Of a stretch of 64,000 nt of DNA, positions 42,907 to 55,393 are shown one piece after another. Where the stretch lies: the NCBI GenBank assembly GCA_036937835.1, contig CM072861.1:25916001-25980000 (forward strand), written 5' to 3'. How positions within the stretch are numbered: the first letter of the stretch is position 1; each line of letters opens with the position of its first letter. Origin of the DNA: Pampus argenteus (lineage: Eukaryota; Chordata; Actinopteri; Scombriformes; Stromateidae). Made by a program: the position numbers and the translations under genes. The notes below the pieces were generated by a model. That model saw only the letters and a program-made list of their open reading frames with translations, made no database searches and was not told the origin of the DNA.

Positions 42907-43404
42907 CTGCTGTAGTTGTAATCAGCTCTGATGATCTGCAGCAGAACAAAACACAGGATACAGCTGTCCTTCAAACTGCTGCTGAGGAAACACACACACA
43001 CCAGTCAGGACCTGATTCAGAGCATCTCAGAGCTGAAGACGAAATCTGCTGCACTTCTGTTCTCCAAACAAAGACCACGTTTCCCATGATCAGAACATCA
43101 GAACCGATTGTGCTCTTTAACAACACTTTTGTGTTCAGCTGAACTTTGTCCCCGCTGTGAACACTCCCTGTTTGTTTCCTCTGCCCTTCCCACCTCTCCC
43201 CAAACACCAGACACACCCTTCCTCCTCTCATCCATCCATCCAGTCTCACCCATCATCATCATCATCATCATCATCATGGTCCCTCTTTCTCTCTATTTAA
43301 ATTCATACTAATATTATTACACATATTCACAATCTTCAGCGATATTTCAGATTTTCATTTTCATCAGATTCACAATCAGAAGTATCTTTAATGACATTGT
43401 ACTG

Positions 43405-43434
43405 GGGGGTCGGGGGGGGGGGGGGATGGGGGGG
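43405..43434. repeat. G-rich run
   Basis: GGGGGGTCGGGG followed by a long G tract and GATGGGGGGG. Potential G-quadruplex. Confidence 0.85.
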
Positions 43435-43823
43435 TGCAGCTTTCTCTTTAATAACAAGGTTTCAGCATTTTCATAAAATGTCACTTAAAACTTTAAAAAA
43501 TATGAAGGCGACACACAAGGCCTCACAGGCATCAGCTAATAGGCTATTGAATGCCACATTGACTAATTAGTCAAAATAATACTAAAATAAGACAATAATA
43601 CTGTTTATCATGATTATTTATCATAAGTAGTTATTGTGACAGAAGATATAGATATAGATAAGAAGTGAAGAAGAAGAAGAAGAAGAAGAAGAAGAAGGAC
43701 AAATAAAAGAGGGAGGAGGGAGAGAGAGAGAGGGTGGGCGAGCAAGGCAGTAGAATAACAGTGGGGCTCTATTGTGACACACAGAAGGTTGATTGTTCCA
43801 GAGCTGTGACTGGAACCACATAC

Positions 43824-44560
43824 TGAGACACGCTAAGACACGCTGAGACACACAGAGACACACAGAGACACACAGAGACACACAGAGACACGCTGAGACA
43901 TGCAGAGACACACAGAGACACGCAGAGACACGCTGAGACACGCAGAGACACGCAGAGACACACAGAGACACGCTGAGACACGCAGAGACACGCTGAGACA
44001 TGCAGAGACACGCTGAGACATGCAGAGACACGCAGAGACACGCAGAGACACGCTGAGACACACAGAGACACGCAGAGACACGCTGAGACACGCAGAGACA
44101 CTCAGAGACACGCAGAGACACGCTGAGACACGCATAGACACGCTGAGACACGCAGAGACACACAGAGACACACTAAGACACACAGAGACACACAGAGACA
44201 CGCTGAGACACGCTGAGATATGCAGAGACACACAGAGACACGCTGAGACATGCAGAGACACACAGAGACACACACAGAGACACTCAGAGACACACTCAGA
44301 GACACGCAGAGACACACAGAGACACGCCGAGACACGCAGAGACACGCTGAGACACGCAGAGACACACAGAGACACACAGAGACACGCTGAGACACACAGA
44401 GACACACAGAGACACACCAAGACACTCAGAGACACACGCTGAGACACGCCGAGACACGCTGAGACACACGCAGAGACACACAGAGACACACAGACACGCT
44501 GAGACACACAGAGACACGCTGAGACACGCTGAGACACACGCTGAGACACACAGAGACACT
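43824..44560. repeat. 10-bp minisatellite (GAGACACRCW)
   Basis: About 73 copies of a 10-bp unit alternating GAGACACGCT, GAGACACGCA, GAGACACACA and GAGACATGCA. The unit has no stop codon in several frames, producing long spurious frames on both strands. Confidence 0.95.
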
Positions 44561-44822
44561 AACTCTAACCAAGACACATAATGGTCATTTTGGGTGAAGT
44601 GTCCTATTAAACGCAAACCTACGCAGAGCAGAGGTTTCACTGAGGAACGAGACGTAGTGCTGAAGTCTCATTTATGTAATGTTAATGATGGGATGTCGGA
44701 GCTGTGGAGGAAAAACTCATTACATCACTGCGGTTTGTGTCTGGGAGTTTCTGAAGAGGAAGACGTGTTAGTCCAACTTCCTGTTACCGTTGAGAAGAAG
44801 TGGTAACATATACAGGATAGAG

Positions 44823-44825
<3 letters not shown>

Positions 44826-44870
<45 letters not shown>
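44826..44870. repeat. (TG)n(GA)n microsatellite
   Basis: TG run followed directly by a GA run. Confidence 0.95.
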
Positions 44871-45269
44871 TAATAGCTGCTGTCGTCAGCTGACTGTGAT
44901 GTCGTTCCACTGCAGATGAAGTGAAAACATCTCAGTTTAACAGTAAAAACATGACTGAAAAGACACATGAAGCATGAATCCAGTGTTGAAGCAGCGCATC
45001 AGCTGGCAGCAGTGCCTCTGAGCAAAGCACTAAACCTCCAACCTGCTGCAGGGACGGGATCCCAGCATGGTAGGCCGAGCTACGCTACAGTCTGTCAAAA
45101 ACCTCTGACAGGAAGTGCATTCAGGAGCAACAGGCAGATACGGTCAGTCACCTGTTGACAGCTGTTGATCAGTCAGAGCTGCTTCCTACAACGTGCTGTC
45201 TGACCAGCAGAACAACCAACAGAGAACCGGGATCCTGTCCGTCATTTCTCTTGTCTAACCTGCGTCCAG

Positions 45270-45574
45270 AGCTGCAACTAGCAATATATTTACTATTGTT
45301 TATCCTTTGAATAATTTCTCGATTAATCAACTAATCGTCTTAAAGTGATCAGAAAGCAGTAAAACGTGTGAACATCACAACATGCTGCAGCTCAAGGTGA
45401 CGTCATGGACTCTTGTTATATCAGACCAACTGGCCAATAAAAGAAAAGCAGCAAATCACATTTATGAACCCAGAACCATCAAACGTTTGTTGACAATTTC
45501 ATCAGAAAAATGACTTAAACAATAAATCAAGTATCAGAAGAGTGCAATTGATTAATGGACTAATTGTTGCAGCT
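45270..45574. mobile_element. TGCAAC-terminated non-autonomous element, about 305 bp
   Basis: Starts AGCTGCAACTAGC and ends AATTGTTGCAGCT, an inverted pair. It has ATTAATCAACTAATCG inside and no coding capacity. Related partial copies are at 32890-33050, about 35130-35180, 39064-39140 and 54640-54860. The superfamily was not determined because no clear target duplication is visible. Confidence 0.55.
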
Positions 45575-45874
45575 GTAACTGCGTCACAGAGCTGTTGTCT
45601 CTGATGATGTAATGTCAGTCTGTGTTGTCTTTTCTCCTCTTGTCTTTACATCATAAAAACATGTTATATTTCCCATAATAGACAGTGAACGTCTGTCTGT
45701 CACTGACAGAGTCTGATATGATAAGTGTTGTTAATAAACCTGAAAGTACACTTCCCACGTCCAGATTTATACAGTCTGGGATTCAAGCCGACAAACTGTA
45801 GCTTGCAAACATCTGATAGGGACAAAACCCACAGTCCTGTTTCTGTGCAGACATGTATTCAAAGTTTATGTGAA

Positions 45875-46265
45875 GCTAATCTGAAGCTTCAAATCCAGCA
45901 GATATGTTTCAACGTTACAGTGTTTTTAGAGCCAAAGTCCCTCTTTTTGTTCCTATACTTCCACCACAGCTCAACAGGGAAACACAAAGAGGGAATTTGA
46001 TGCTAAACAGACTGTAAATGTGTCAGATATCCACTTGATATGACTAACTCACACTGATGAAGCCTCAGAGAAGCTTCACATCTACTTTAAATGACTGTGT
46101 GGACACACTGTGGATTTTAACCTCCATCACTGACACTGAAAGCACATTTGAAGCAGATCTTTGAACAGCCAGTATGAACAGGAGCAATGATTACAGTCAC
46201 TGTTCATATGGACACCTGACTGATGCTTTAACACACTGGAAACATGTGAACTGGTCCTTTAAAAC
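45875..46265 (+). repeat. Dispersed repeat, copy A
   Basis: Contains AATCCAGCAGATATGTTTCA, AGAGCCAAAGTCCCTCTTTT, ACTTCCACCACAGCTCAACA and GATGAAGCCTCAGAGAAGCT. An inverted, near-identical copy is at about 63280-63630, and a short piece is at 31298-31356. Confidence 0.85.
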
Positions 46266-46284
46266 GTTAAAACATTAGAGCACA

Positions 46285-46310
46285 CACACACACACACACA
46301 CACACACTTT
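46285..46310. repeat. (CA)n microsatellite
   Basis: CACACA run next to an A-run. Confidence 0.9.
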
Positions 46311-46565
46311 TCTCAAGAAAAAAAAAACATACAATGATGTCTCTCCGAGTCCTGAATAATTCATGTTTCTTCTGCATTCAGTAAGTTTGACTCATTCTGA
46401 TTCACATCACAGATGCGTCTGTGCTCCACTTTGCGCCAAAACTTCCTCTCTGCGTAAATGCCACAGCCCGACCGACCATCTATCTAACATGTAACAGCAG
46501 GACGAGCCGCTTCCTGCAGACTCCACATTAAATCTGATCCCAGAAACAGACGGAAAGTGTCTCAC

Positions 46566-46780
46566 CTCTGATCCGGTCTCTGGTCTGCGGGGGTCTGCGG
46601 GGGTCTGCGGGGTCCTGGTGGTCTGGTCCGGAGTGTGAGAGTCTGACTGGGAGCTCTGGGATGACAAACTTCACTCTGCTGATGTGCTGAACGGTGACGT
46701 CAAGCTGCACACAATAACTCTGCAGCTTCCGGATGAGAAATTCACAATAAAAGCGCGAAACGAGGACAGCATGCACTGTT
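46566..46780 (-). promoter_or_regulatory. arap3: Candidate arap3 first non-coding exon/promoter region
   Basis: Relatively GC- and CpG-rich in an AT-rich area. On the minus strand CGGATCAGAG|gtgagac is an excellent donor at 46566. It lies on the correct strand upstream of the acceptor at 38355. A 10-bp unit (GGGTCTGCGG on the plus strand) is repeated three times next to the donor. There is no direct evidence of transcription. Confidence 0.35.
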
Positions 46781-47039
46781 TCCGTTTATATTACCTCGAA
46801 AATAAAACATGTAGCTATGCAATAAATTCAATAATTTAATTATTAAATAATTATTAAATAAAACATATATTTATTGATAGTGAATTATTATAATAATACA
46901 ATAGAAACAATAATGAATATTACTTGTATTATTATTACTAATAATAATAACAATAAAAATAATTATTTTCTGTCTCAAACTCTTATCGTTCAGAGGAAAA
47001 CCGAGATACTAGATAGTGTGTGGAGATGATGTGGACTGT

Positions 47040-50000
47040 AAGTTGACTGACTGTACAGTGCAGCACTGACTGTAGTACCATGCAGCACTGACTGTAGTAA
47101 AGTGCAGCACTGACTGTAGTAAAGTGCAACACTGTCTGTAGTAAAGTGCAACACTGACTGTAGTACCATGCAGCACTGACTGTAGTAAAGTGCAGCACTG
47201 ACTGTAGTAAAGTGCAACACTGTCTGTAGTAAAGTGCAACACTGACTGTAGTACCATGCAACACTGACTGTAGTACCATGCAACACTGACTGTAGTAAAG
47301 TGCAACACTGCCTGTAGTAAAGTGCAACACTGTCTGTAGTACCATGCAACACTGACTGTAGTAAAGTGCAGCACTGACTGTAGTACCATGCAACACTGAC
47401 TGTAGTAAAGTGCAACACTGTCTGTAGTAAAGTGCAACACTGACTGTAGTACCATGCAACACTGACTGTAGTAAAGTGCAACACTTACTGTAGTAAAGTG
47501 CAACACTGTCTGTAGTACAGTGCAACACTGACTGTAGTAAAGTGCAGCACTGACTGTAGTACAGTGCAACACTGACTGTAGTACAGTGCAACACTTACTG
47601 TAGTAAAGTGCAACACTGTCTGTAGTACAGTGCAACACTGACTGTAGTAAAGTGCAACACTGTCTGTAGTAAAGTGCAACACTGTCTGTAGTAAAGTGCA
47701 ACACTGTCTGCAGTAAAGTGCAACACTGACTGTAGTAAAGTGCAACACTGTCTGTAGTAAAGTGCAACACTGACTGTAGTACCATGCAACACTGACTGTA
47801 GTAAAGTGCAACACTGTCTGTAGTAAAGTGCAACACTGACTGCAGTAAAGTGCAACACTGACTGCAGTAAAGTGCAACACTGACTATAGTACCATGCAGC
47901 ACTGACTGTAGTACCATGCAACACTGACTGCAGTAAAGTGCAACACTGACTGCAGTAAAGTGCAGCACTGACTATAGTACCATGCAGCACTGACTGTAGT
48001 ACCATGCAACACTGACTGCAGTAAAGTGCAACACTGACTGTAGTAAAGTGCAACACTGACTGCAGTAAAGTGCAACACTGACTGCAGTAAAGTGCAGCAC
48101 TGACTGTAGTAAAGTGCAGCACTGACTATAGTACCATGCAGCACTGACTGTAGTACCATGCAACACTGACTGCAGTAAAGTGCAACACTGACTGTAGTAA
48201 AGTGCAACACTGACTGCAGTAAAGTGCAACACTGACTGTAGTAAAGTGCAACACTGTCTGTAGTAAAGTGCAACACTGACTGTAGTACCATGCAACACTG
48301 ACTGTAGTAAAGTGCAACACTGACTATAGTACCATGCAGCACTGACTGTAGTAAAGTGCAACACTGACTGCAGTAAAGTGCAACACTGACTGTAGTAAAG
48401 TGCAACACTGACTGTAGTAAAGTGCAACACTGACTGCAGTAAAGTGCAACACTGACTGTAGTAAAGTGCAACACTGACTGCAGTAAAGTGCAACACTGAC
48501 TGTAGTACCATGCAACACTGACTGTAGTAAAGTGCAGCACTGACTATAGTAAAGTGCAACACTGACTGTAGTAAAGTGCAACACTGACTGCAGTAAAGTG
48601 CAACACTGACTGTAGTAAAGTGCAACACTGACTGCAGTAAAGTGCAACACTGACTGTAGTACCATGCAACACTGACTGTAGTAAAGTGCAGCACTGACTG
48701 TAGTAAAGTGCAACACTGACTGCAGTAAAGTGCAACACTGACTGTAGTAAAGTGCAACACTGACTGCAGTAAAGTGCAACACTGACTGTAGTACCATGCA
48801 ACACTGACTGTAGTAAAGTGCAACACTGACTGCAGTAAAGTGCAACACTGACTGTAGTACCATGCAACACTGACTGTAGTAAAGTGCAACACTGACTGCA
48901 GTAAAGTGCAACACTGACTGCAGTAAAGTGCAACACTGACTGTAGTACCATGCAACACTGACTGTAGTAAAGTGCAACACTGACTGCAGTAAAGTGCAAC
49001 ACTGACTGTAGTACCATGCAACACTGACTGTAGTACCATGCAACACTGACTGTAGTAAAGTGCAACACTGACTGTAGTACCATGCAACACTGACTGTAGT
49101 AAAGTGCAACACTGACTGCAGTAAAGTGCAACACTGACTGTAGTACCATGCAACACTGACTGCAGTAAAGTGCAACACTGACTGTAGTACCATGCAACAC
49201 TGACTGTAGTAAAGTGCAACACTGACTGTAGTAAAGTGCAACACTGACTGTAGTACCATGCAACACTGACTGTAGTACCATGCAACACTGACTGTAGTAA
49301 AGTGCAGCACTGACTGTAGTAAAGTGCAACACTGACTGCAGTAAAGTGCAACACTGACTGTAGTAAAGTGCAACACTGACTGCAGTAAAGTGCAACACTG
49401 ACTGTAGTACCATGCAACACTGACTGTAGTAAAGTGCAACACTGACTGCAGTAAAGTGCAACACTGACTGTAGTACCATGCAACACTGACTGTAGTAAAG
49501 TGCAACACTGTCTGTAGTACAGTGCAACACTGACTGTAGTAAAGTGCAACACTGTCTGTAGTAAAGTGCAACACTGTCTGTAGTAAAGTGCAACACTGTC
49601 TGCAGTAAAGTGCAACACTGACTGTAGTAAAGTGCAACACTGTCTGTAGTAAAGTGCAACACTGACTGTAGTACCATGCAACACTGACTGTAGTAAAGTG
49701 CAACACTGTCTGTAGTAAAGTGCAACACTGACTGCAGTAAAGTGCAACACTGACTGCAGTAAAGTGCAACACTGACTATAGTACCATGCAGCACTGACTG
49801 TAGTACCATGCAACACTGACTGCAGTAAAGTGCAACACTGACTGCAGTAAAGTGCAGCACTGACTATAGTACCATGCAGCACTGACTGTAGTACCATGCA
49901 ACACTGACTGCAGTAAAGTGCAACACTGACTGTAGTAAAGTGCAACACTGACTGCAGTAAAGTGCAACACTGACTGCAGTAAAGTGCAGCACTGACTGTA

Positions 50001-52088
50001 GTAAAGTGCAGCACTGACTATAGTACCATGCAGCACTGACTGTAGTACCATGCAACACTGACTGCAGTAAAGTGCAACACTGACTGTAGTAAAGTGCAAC
50101 ACTGACTGCAGTAAAGTGCAACACTGACTGTAGTAAAGTGCAACACTGTCTGTAGTAAAGTGCAACACTGACTGTAGTACCATGCAACACTGACTGTAGT
50201 AAAGTGCAACACTGACTATAGTACCATGCAGCACTGACTGTAGTAAAGTGCAACACTGACTGCAGTAAAGTGCAACACTGACTGTAGTAAAGTGCAACAC
50301 TGACTGTAGTAAAGTGCAACACTGACTGCAGTAAAGTGCAACACTGACTGTAGTAAAGTGCAACACTGACTGCAGTAAAGTGCAACACTGACTGTAGTAC
50401 CATGCAACACTGACTGTAGTAAAGTGCAGCACTGACTATAGTAAAGTGCAACACTGACTGTAGTAAAGTGCAACACTGACTGCAGTAAAGTGCAACACTG
50501 ACTGTAGTAAAGTGCAACACTGACTGCAGTAAAGTGCAACACTGACTGTAGTACCATGCAACACTGACTGTAGTAAAGTGCAGCACTGACTGTAGTAAAG
50601 TGCAACACTGACTGCAGTAAAGTGCAACACTGACTGTAGTAAAGTGCAACACTGACTGCAGTAAAGTGCAACACTGACTGTAGTACCATGCAACACTGAC
50701 TGTAGTAAAGTGCAACACTGACTGCAGTAAAGTGCAACACTGACTGTAGTACCATGCAACACTGACTGTAGTAAAGTGCAACACTGACTGCAGTAAAGTG
50801 CAACACTGACTGCAGTAAAGTGCAACACTGACTGTAGTACCATGCAACACTGACTGTAGTAAAGTGCAACACTGACTGCAGTAAAGTGCAACACTGACTG
50901 TAGTACCATGCAACACTGACTGTAGTACCATGCAACACTGACTGTAGTAAAGTGCAACACTGACTGTAGTACCATGCAACACTGACTGTAGTAAAGTGCA
51001 ACACTGACTGCAGTAAAGTGCAACACTGACTGTAGTACCATGCAACACTGACTGCAGTAAAGTGCAACACTGACTGTAGTACCATGCAACACTGACTGTA
51101 GTAAAGTGCAACACTGACTGTAGTAAAGTGCAACACTGACTGTAGTACCATGCAACACTGACTGTAGTACCATGCAACACTGACTGTAGTAAAGTGCAGC
51201 ACTGACTGTAGTAAAGTGCAACACTGACTGCAGTAAAGTGCAACACTGACTGTAGTAAAGTGCAACACTGACTGCAGTAAAGTGCAACACTGACTGTAGT
51301 ACCATGCAACACTGACTGTAGTAAAGTGCAACACTGACTGCAGTAAAGTGCAACACTGACTGTAGTACCATGCAACACTGACTGTAGTAAAGTGCAACAC
51401 TGACTGCAGTAAAGTGCAACACTGACTGCAGTAAAGTGCAACACTGACTGTAGTACCATGCAACACTGACTGTAGTAAAGTGCAACACTGACTGCAGTAA
51501 AGTGCAACACTGACTGTAGTACCATGCAACACTGACTGTAGTAAAGTGCAACACTGACTGCAGTAAAGTGCAACACTGACTGTAGTACCATGCAACACTG
51601 ACTGCAGTAAAGTGCAACACTGACTGTAGTACCATGCAACACTGACTGTAGTAAAGTGCAACACTGACTGTAGTAAAGTGCAACACTGACTGTAGTACCA
51701 TGCAACACTGACTGCAGTAAAGTGCAACACTGACTGTAGTACCATGCAACACTGACTGTAGTACCATGCAACACTGACTGTAGTAAAGTGCAACACTGAC
51801 TGCAGTAAAGTGCAACACTGACTGCAGTAAAGTGCAACACTGACTGTAGTACCATGCAACACTGACTGTAGTAAAGTGCAGCACTGACTGTAGTACCATG
51901 CAACACTGACTGTAGTACCATGCAACACTGACTGTAGTAAAGTGCAACACTGACTGCAGTAAAGTGCAACACTGACTGCAGTAAAGTGCAACACTGACTG
52001 TAGTACCATGCAACACTGACTGTAGTAAAGTGCAGCACTGACTGTAGTACCATGCAACACTGACTATAGTAAAGTACAACACTGACTG
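47040..52088. repeat. 22-bp satellite-like array, about 5 kb
   Basis: Roughly 229 tandem copies of a 22-bp unit (GTAAAGTGCAACACTGACTG plus TA), with variants GTACCATGCAACACTG, CTGCAG for CTGTAG, and GCAGCACTG. Within it a block of 1,892 bp (86 units) at about 47615-49506 is followed by a near-identical block at about 49507-51398. The minus strand of the unit lacks stop codons in all three frames, giving frames of up to 755 codons that are artefacts. Located between stard10 and arap3. Confidence 0.97.
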
Positions 52089-52254
52089 TCATCAGACACA
52101 GATTTATGTTCATTAGCAACAATTTATACATATGAAGAAAGTGACTGATTTATAATACATGTTTGTATTAATGAACTTCTTGTTCTCTTCTTCTCTCTTC
52201 TGTTTAAACCTGATGAGTTGTTTGTTGTGTTTATGTCATTGTAGTGTGTATGTT

Positions 52255-52330
52255 TGTGTATGACTGGACCCCAGGAAGAATAGCCCATGCTGGTGCTGGT
52301 ACTAATGGGGATCCTAACAAACAAAAAGAA
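52255..52330 (+). mobile_element. LINE 3' tail fragment
   Basis: GACTGGACCCCAGGAAGAAT and TACTAATGGGGATCCTAAC resemble the conserved 3' end of common fish LINEs. A second shorter piece (ATGGACCCCAGTAGG) is at about 52625-52640. No coding region remains. Confidence 0.4.
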
Positions 52331-52781
52331 ATTTGTCCGTCCCTCAATACATTCCTCCTACTCTGCTATGAGCTCATTGGTTCCTATGAAGATCTTTAAA
52401 AACAGCTCACATCTAAGAAAAAGCTGATGTTATTATTCTTAGATAAGATACAGTCAGCAAAATAAATCAAATAAATCAATATTTGACACATTTGATACTG
52501 TTGTTTTTGTTGTTCTGTTTTGATGTTCATATAGGCATGTATGGTCTTGATGTAGTTTTATTGTCAGCTGCAATGCCAATGTTCTTCCCTGCATGTAGTG
52601 TGATTATATGTATTTTATTCTAATATGGACCCCAGTAGGAGGGGCAGTAATTCCTAAAACAGCTGTTTTACAGTAACAAACACACAAACAGGAGGTAATA
52701 GTGTGTTTGTTGGGGACTATTTTCAGAAGTGGATGAATCCACATTTGGTGCTCTAGTGAGTATTTCTGGCAGCAGGATGGT

Positions 52782-52794
52782 GTGTGTGTGTGTG

Positions 52795-52856
<62 letters not shown>

Positions 52857-52857
52857 A
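52782..52857. repeat. (TG)n microsatellite
   Basis: TG run of about 75 bp with two CG interruptions. Confidence 0.95.
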
Positions 52858-55275
52858 GTCAAGGTGTGTGTTCATGAGAATGAAGGAACTTATTTTAACT
52901 CAAACTCGAGTCTTTTGCTTTTGTAGGAATTAAATCATTGAGTGTGTTTACATGTACACTAGCATCCTGGTTATCAGGTTTTTGGACAATCCTGGTTATG
53001 ATCTGTGCAGAAGTCACAAACTGCAGGAGAAATTTCAGGACTGTTGCACATAAGTTACGGTGCAGAGTTAAGCATGCTGGCTTCTTCTGTACAGTAGTGA
53101 GGAAGTCCTCTGTGCGGCGTTTCCTTTCCTCTCTGAGCTGAGAACTGGACAGCAGCGGTGGAGTTTCCTCTTTGCTGCCCAAACAACAATCAGAGCTCTG
53201 CAGACAGGAAACAGGAAGAGCCTGAGACAATACTCTGCAGAGAGGATCTGGAGCCCAGCTGCATTTTTAAGCACGAAAGTAGGATGCATACATACATAAA
53301 GTTTTCCTTGTCACCGCAGGAAAAACAAGCTCAGCAGCTTGACGGCAGGAACTCAAACTGCTCAGAGGAAAGAGTCTTCACTCTGTGTCAGGAGTTTCAT
53401 TGCATCTGGCCATTTTTGCTTTATGTTTAATAATATACATTCTTTTTTCATAACCATGTCACATATTACCTCCTAATATTCTGCTTTCATTCACATTTTC
53501 CTCTGGAAAATTTGCCACCACATATACTAAAAACACATCATGTGACCTCCGCTGGTTCTGCAGAAATTCAAACCACAAAAAAGATGAAATATGTCTCTAT
53601 ACTACACATACTGTATTCATCACTCTTACTAAACTGTGTTTGACATATTCAAACACAAAGTCACTACTAGCACCTTTGTGTGGAAATTGTAGGTCTTGAT
53701 TGTTCATGATTTTACACTTACAATAACTCCTAAAGCTGTTTTAAATGCAAAATAACAAGTTCAAACTAAACTGGATGTTCTTAACGAGGAATGTAATTGT
53801 TTTTAAATTGTCAAGTTTTAATCTCTGTCATGTCTCTCAGGTGCAGTTTTATTGTGTTATACATGACTGTAATGCATTTCAAGAGACTTCCAGATTAGAT
53901 TAGAAGGATCTAACTTCAGAGATTTAAACTGATATTAAGGTCTGTGTGTTTCAATTATAGGATGAATAAGACTCTCTGTACTATTTAGTTCCAGCTCTTT
54001 TTTTTTTTTTTACATCAACAATAATCAAAATATCTTCAACAATAAAAGCATTTCTTAATGCACAAACCTGATTTTGACCAAAAATTGAAGAGATCATCTT
54101 AAAAATCACATTCCTTTATATTTTCATCTAATGAGTTTTGGAGAGAAGCACGTTAGCACTTTGAACTCACACGAAACTGGAGGTGTATCTTAGAGATAAG
54201 AGATTATAAACCTGCAGGTGCTTTAAGGTAAAATATAAACAGAATTAAAATCATAATTGAAAGTGGAAAAACTAGATATTTTGTGCTTTGTCTACTCCAA
54301 TTAAAGTTGTGGCTGTAAGGGTGGTGTTTGTCCTCTGGGGAGCGCTGCAGACTCACAGATTGAAACACCTCCATGAGCTACATTACATACGCCAGTAACA
54401 TTAAGCTTCAGACATTAAGAATAAAAATGCTTTTCTAAAACAGAAGTTCATATAAAATCTCTGAACTCAAGTTGTTTTGAGTCGACTACTGAAGCGCGTG
54501 CGGTCGCTGCATTTTCAATGTTCATCGTGGTTTTTCCTGCAACCAACTTCCAGTGGTGGAAAGTAACAAAGTACATTATTATATTTGTACTTATGTACAA
54601 TTTTGAGGTACTTTAACTGAGAAGTTCAGCAATTAGTTGATTAATTAATTAGTCGACTAAATAATCTGAAAGCAGAAATGCCAAATATTTCCAGCTTTTA
54701 TGACAGTAATTGAAATATCTTTATATTGTGATCAAACAAATCAGCAAGCGTTTTGAAGAAATTGGAACTGACATTTTTTACTATTTTCTGACATTTTATA
54801 GACAAAATGGTTAATTGATTAGTGAAGAAAACAATTGGCAGATCAATTGACAATGAAAATAATCATTTAGTACTTTATACTTAAATACTGTACGTTTGAC
54901 TGAAAGCTCAGAAACTGAAATCCTTTACAAACATCAGTGTTGAAACTGCTACATGAGTCTGAGTCATAGTTATTGAAACTGATTTTTAATGGTATCAGAA
55001 AAACAGGAAACAGACAAGTGTCTCACTGGACTCAAACACCCTGAATAATTTAAAAAATGCAGGTTTATTGTGTGTTAAATCACAGAAAAACTGTGTATGG
55101 ATCATAAATCAACAAATATCCTGGTTTAATACAGCACAGCTGAGTTTTTTCTTTGGAAACCTGAATGTTGTTGTCTGGTGTGTCTGTATTAAAGGCCCAA
55201 CACACCTGTGTTCCACCCTCACAGGTGTTTCATTTTACCTGATTGGACTCTAATGTCAGATCACTCTGTTGAAAC
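52858..55275. other. Gene-free stretch downstream of stard10
   Basis: No supported gene. It contains AT-rich dispersed repeats near 54550-54900 (GTGGTGGAAAGTAACAAAGT and the TGCAAC-family interior) and a T-run at about 53999-54012. Confidence 0.45.
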
Positions 55276-55387
55276 TTTATTTTAAACCTGCATTAACTGA
55301 TGTTTTCATCAGAAACAAGTAGTGAACTCATCTCTGACGCATCATCAGCTTTTAAGTTGATGTGTTGAGCTTGTTAGTAAACAGTTG

Positions 55388-55393
55388 TTTATT
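55388..55393 (-). promoter_or_regulatory. stard10: Candidate polyadenylation signal of stard10
   Basis: AATAAA on the minus strand about 390 nt beyond the stard10 stop. Another is at 55276-55281. The choice between them is not decidable from sequence. Confidence 0.35.

Larger units (their letters stand above)
38355..46566. other. Presumed arap3 first intron, no protein gene
   Basis: No frame with a recognisable domain. It contains, in order, the palindrome at 38.5 kb, a G-run (39292-39311), AT repeats (39361-39393, 40777-40811), CA/TG repeats (39703-39826, 42868-42904), a 36-bp repeat (41480-41815), a 53-bp triplicate (42263-42420), a second G-run (43405-43434), an AAG run (43671-43698), a 10-bp array (43824-44560), a TG-GA tract (44826-44870) and dispersed repeats. 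Confidence 0.5.

Noticed and set aside
49864..52131. 755-codon minus-strand frame and its many overlapping companions (47-52 kb)
   Set aside because: Pure translation of the 22-bp array, present in all three minus frames with the same residues in rotation. There is no unique sequence and no domain.
53068..53289. Minus frame with leucine-rich stretch at 53.1 kb
   Set aside because: No recognised domain, and surrounding sequence has dispersed-repeat character (GTTTACATGTACACTAGCATC).
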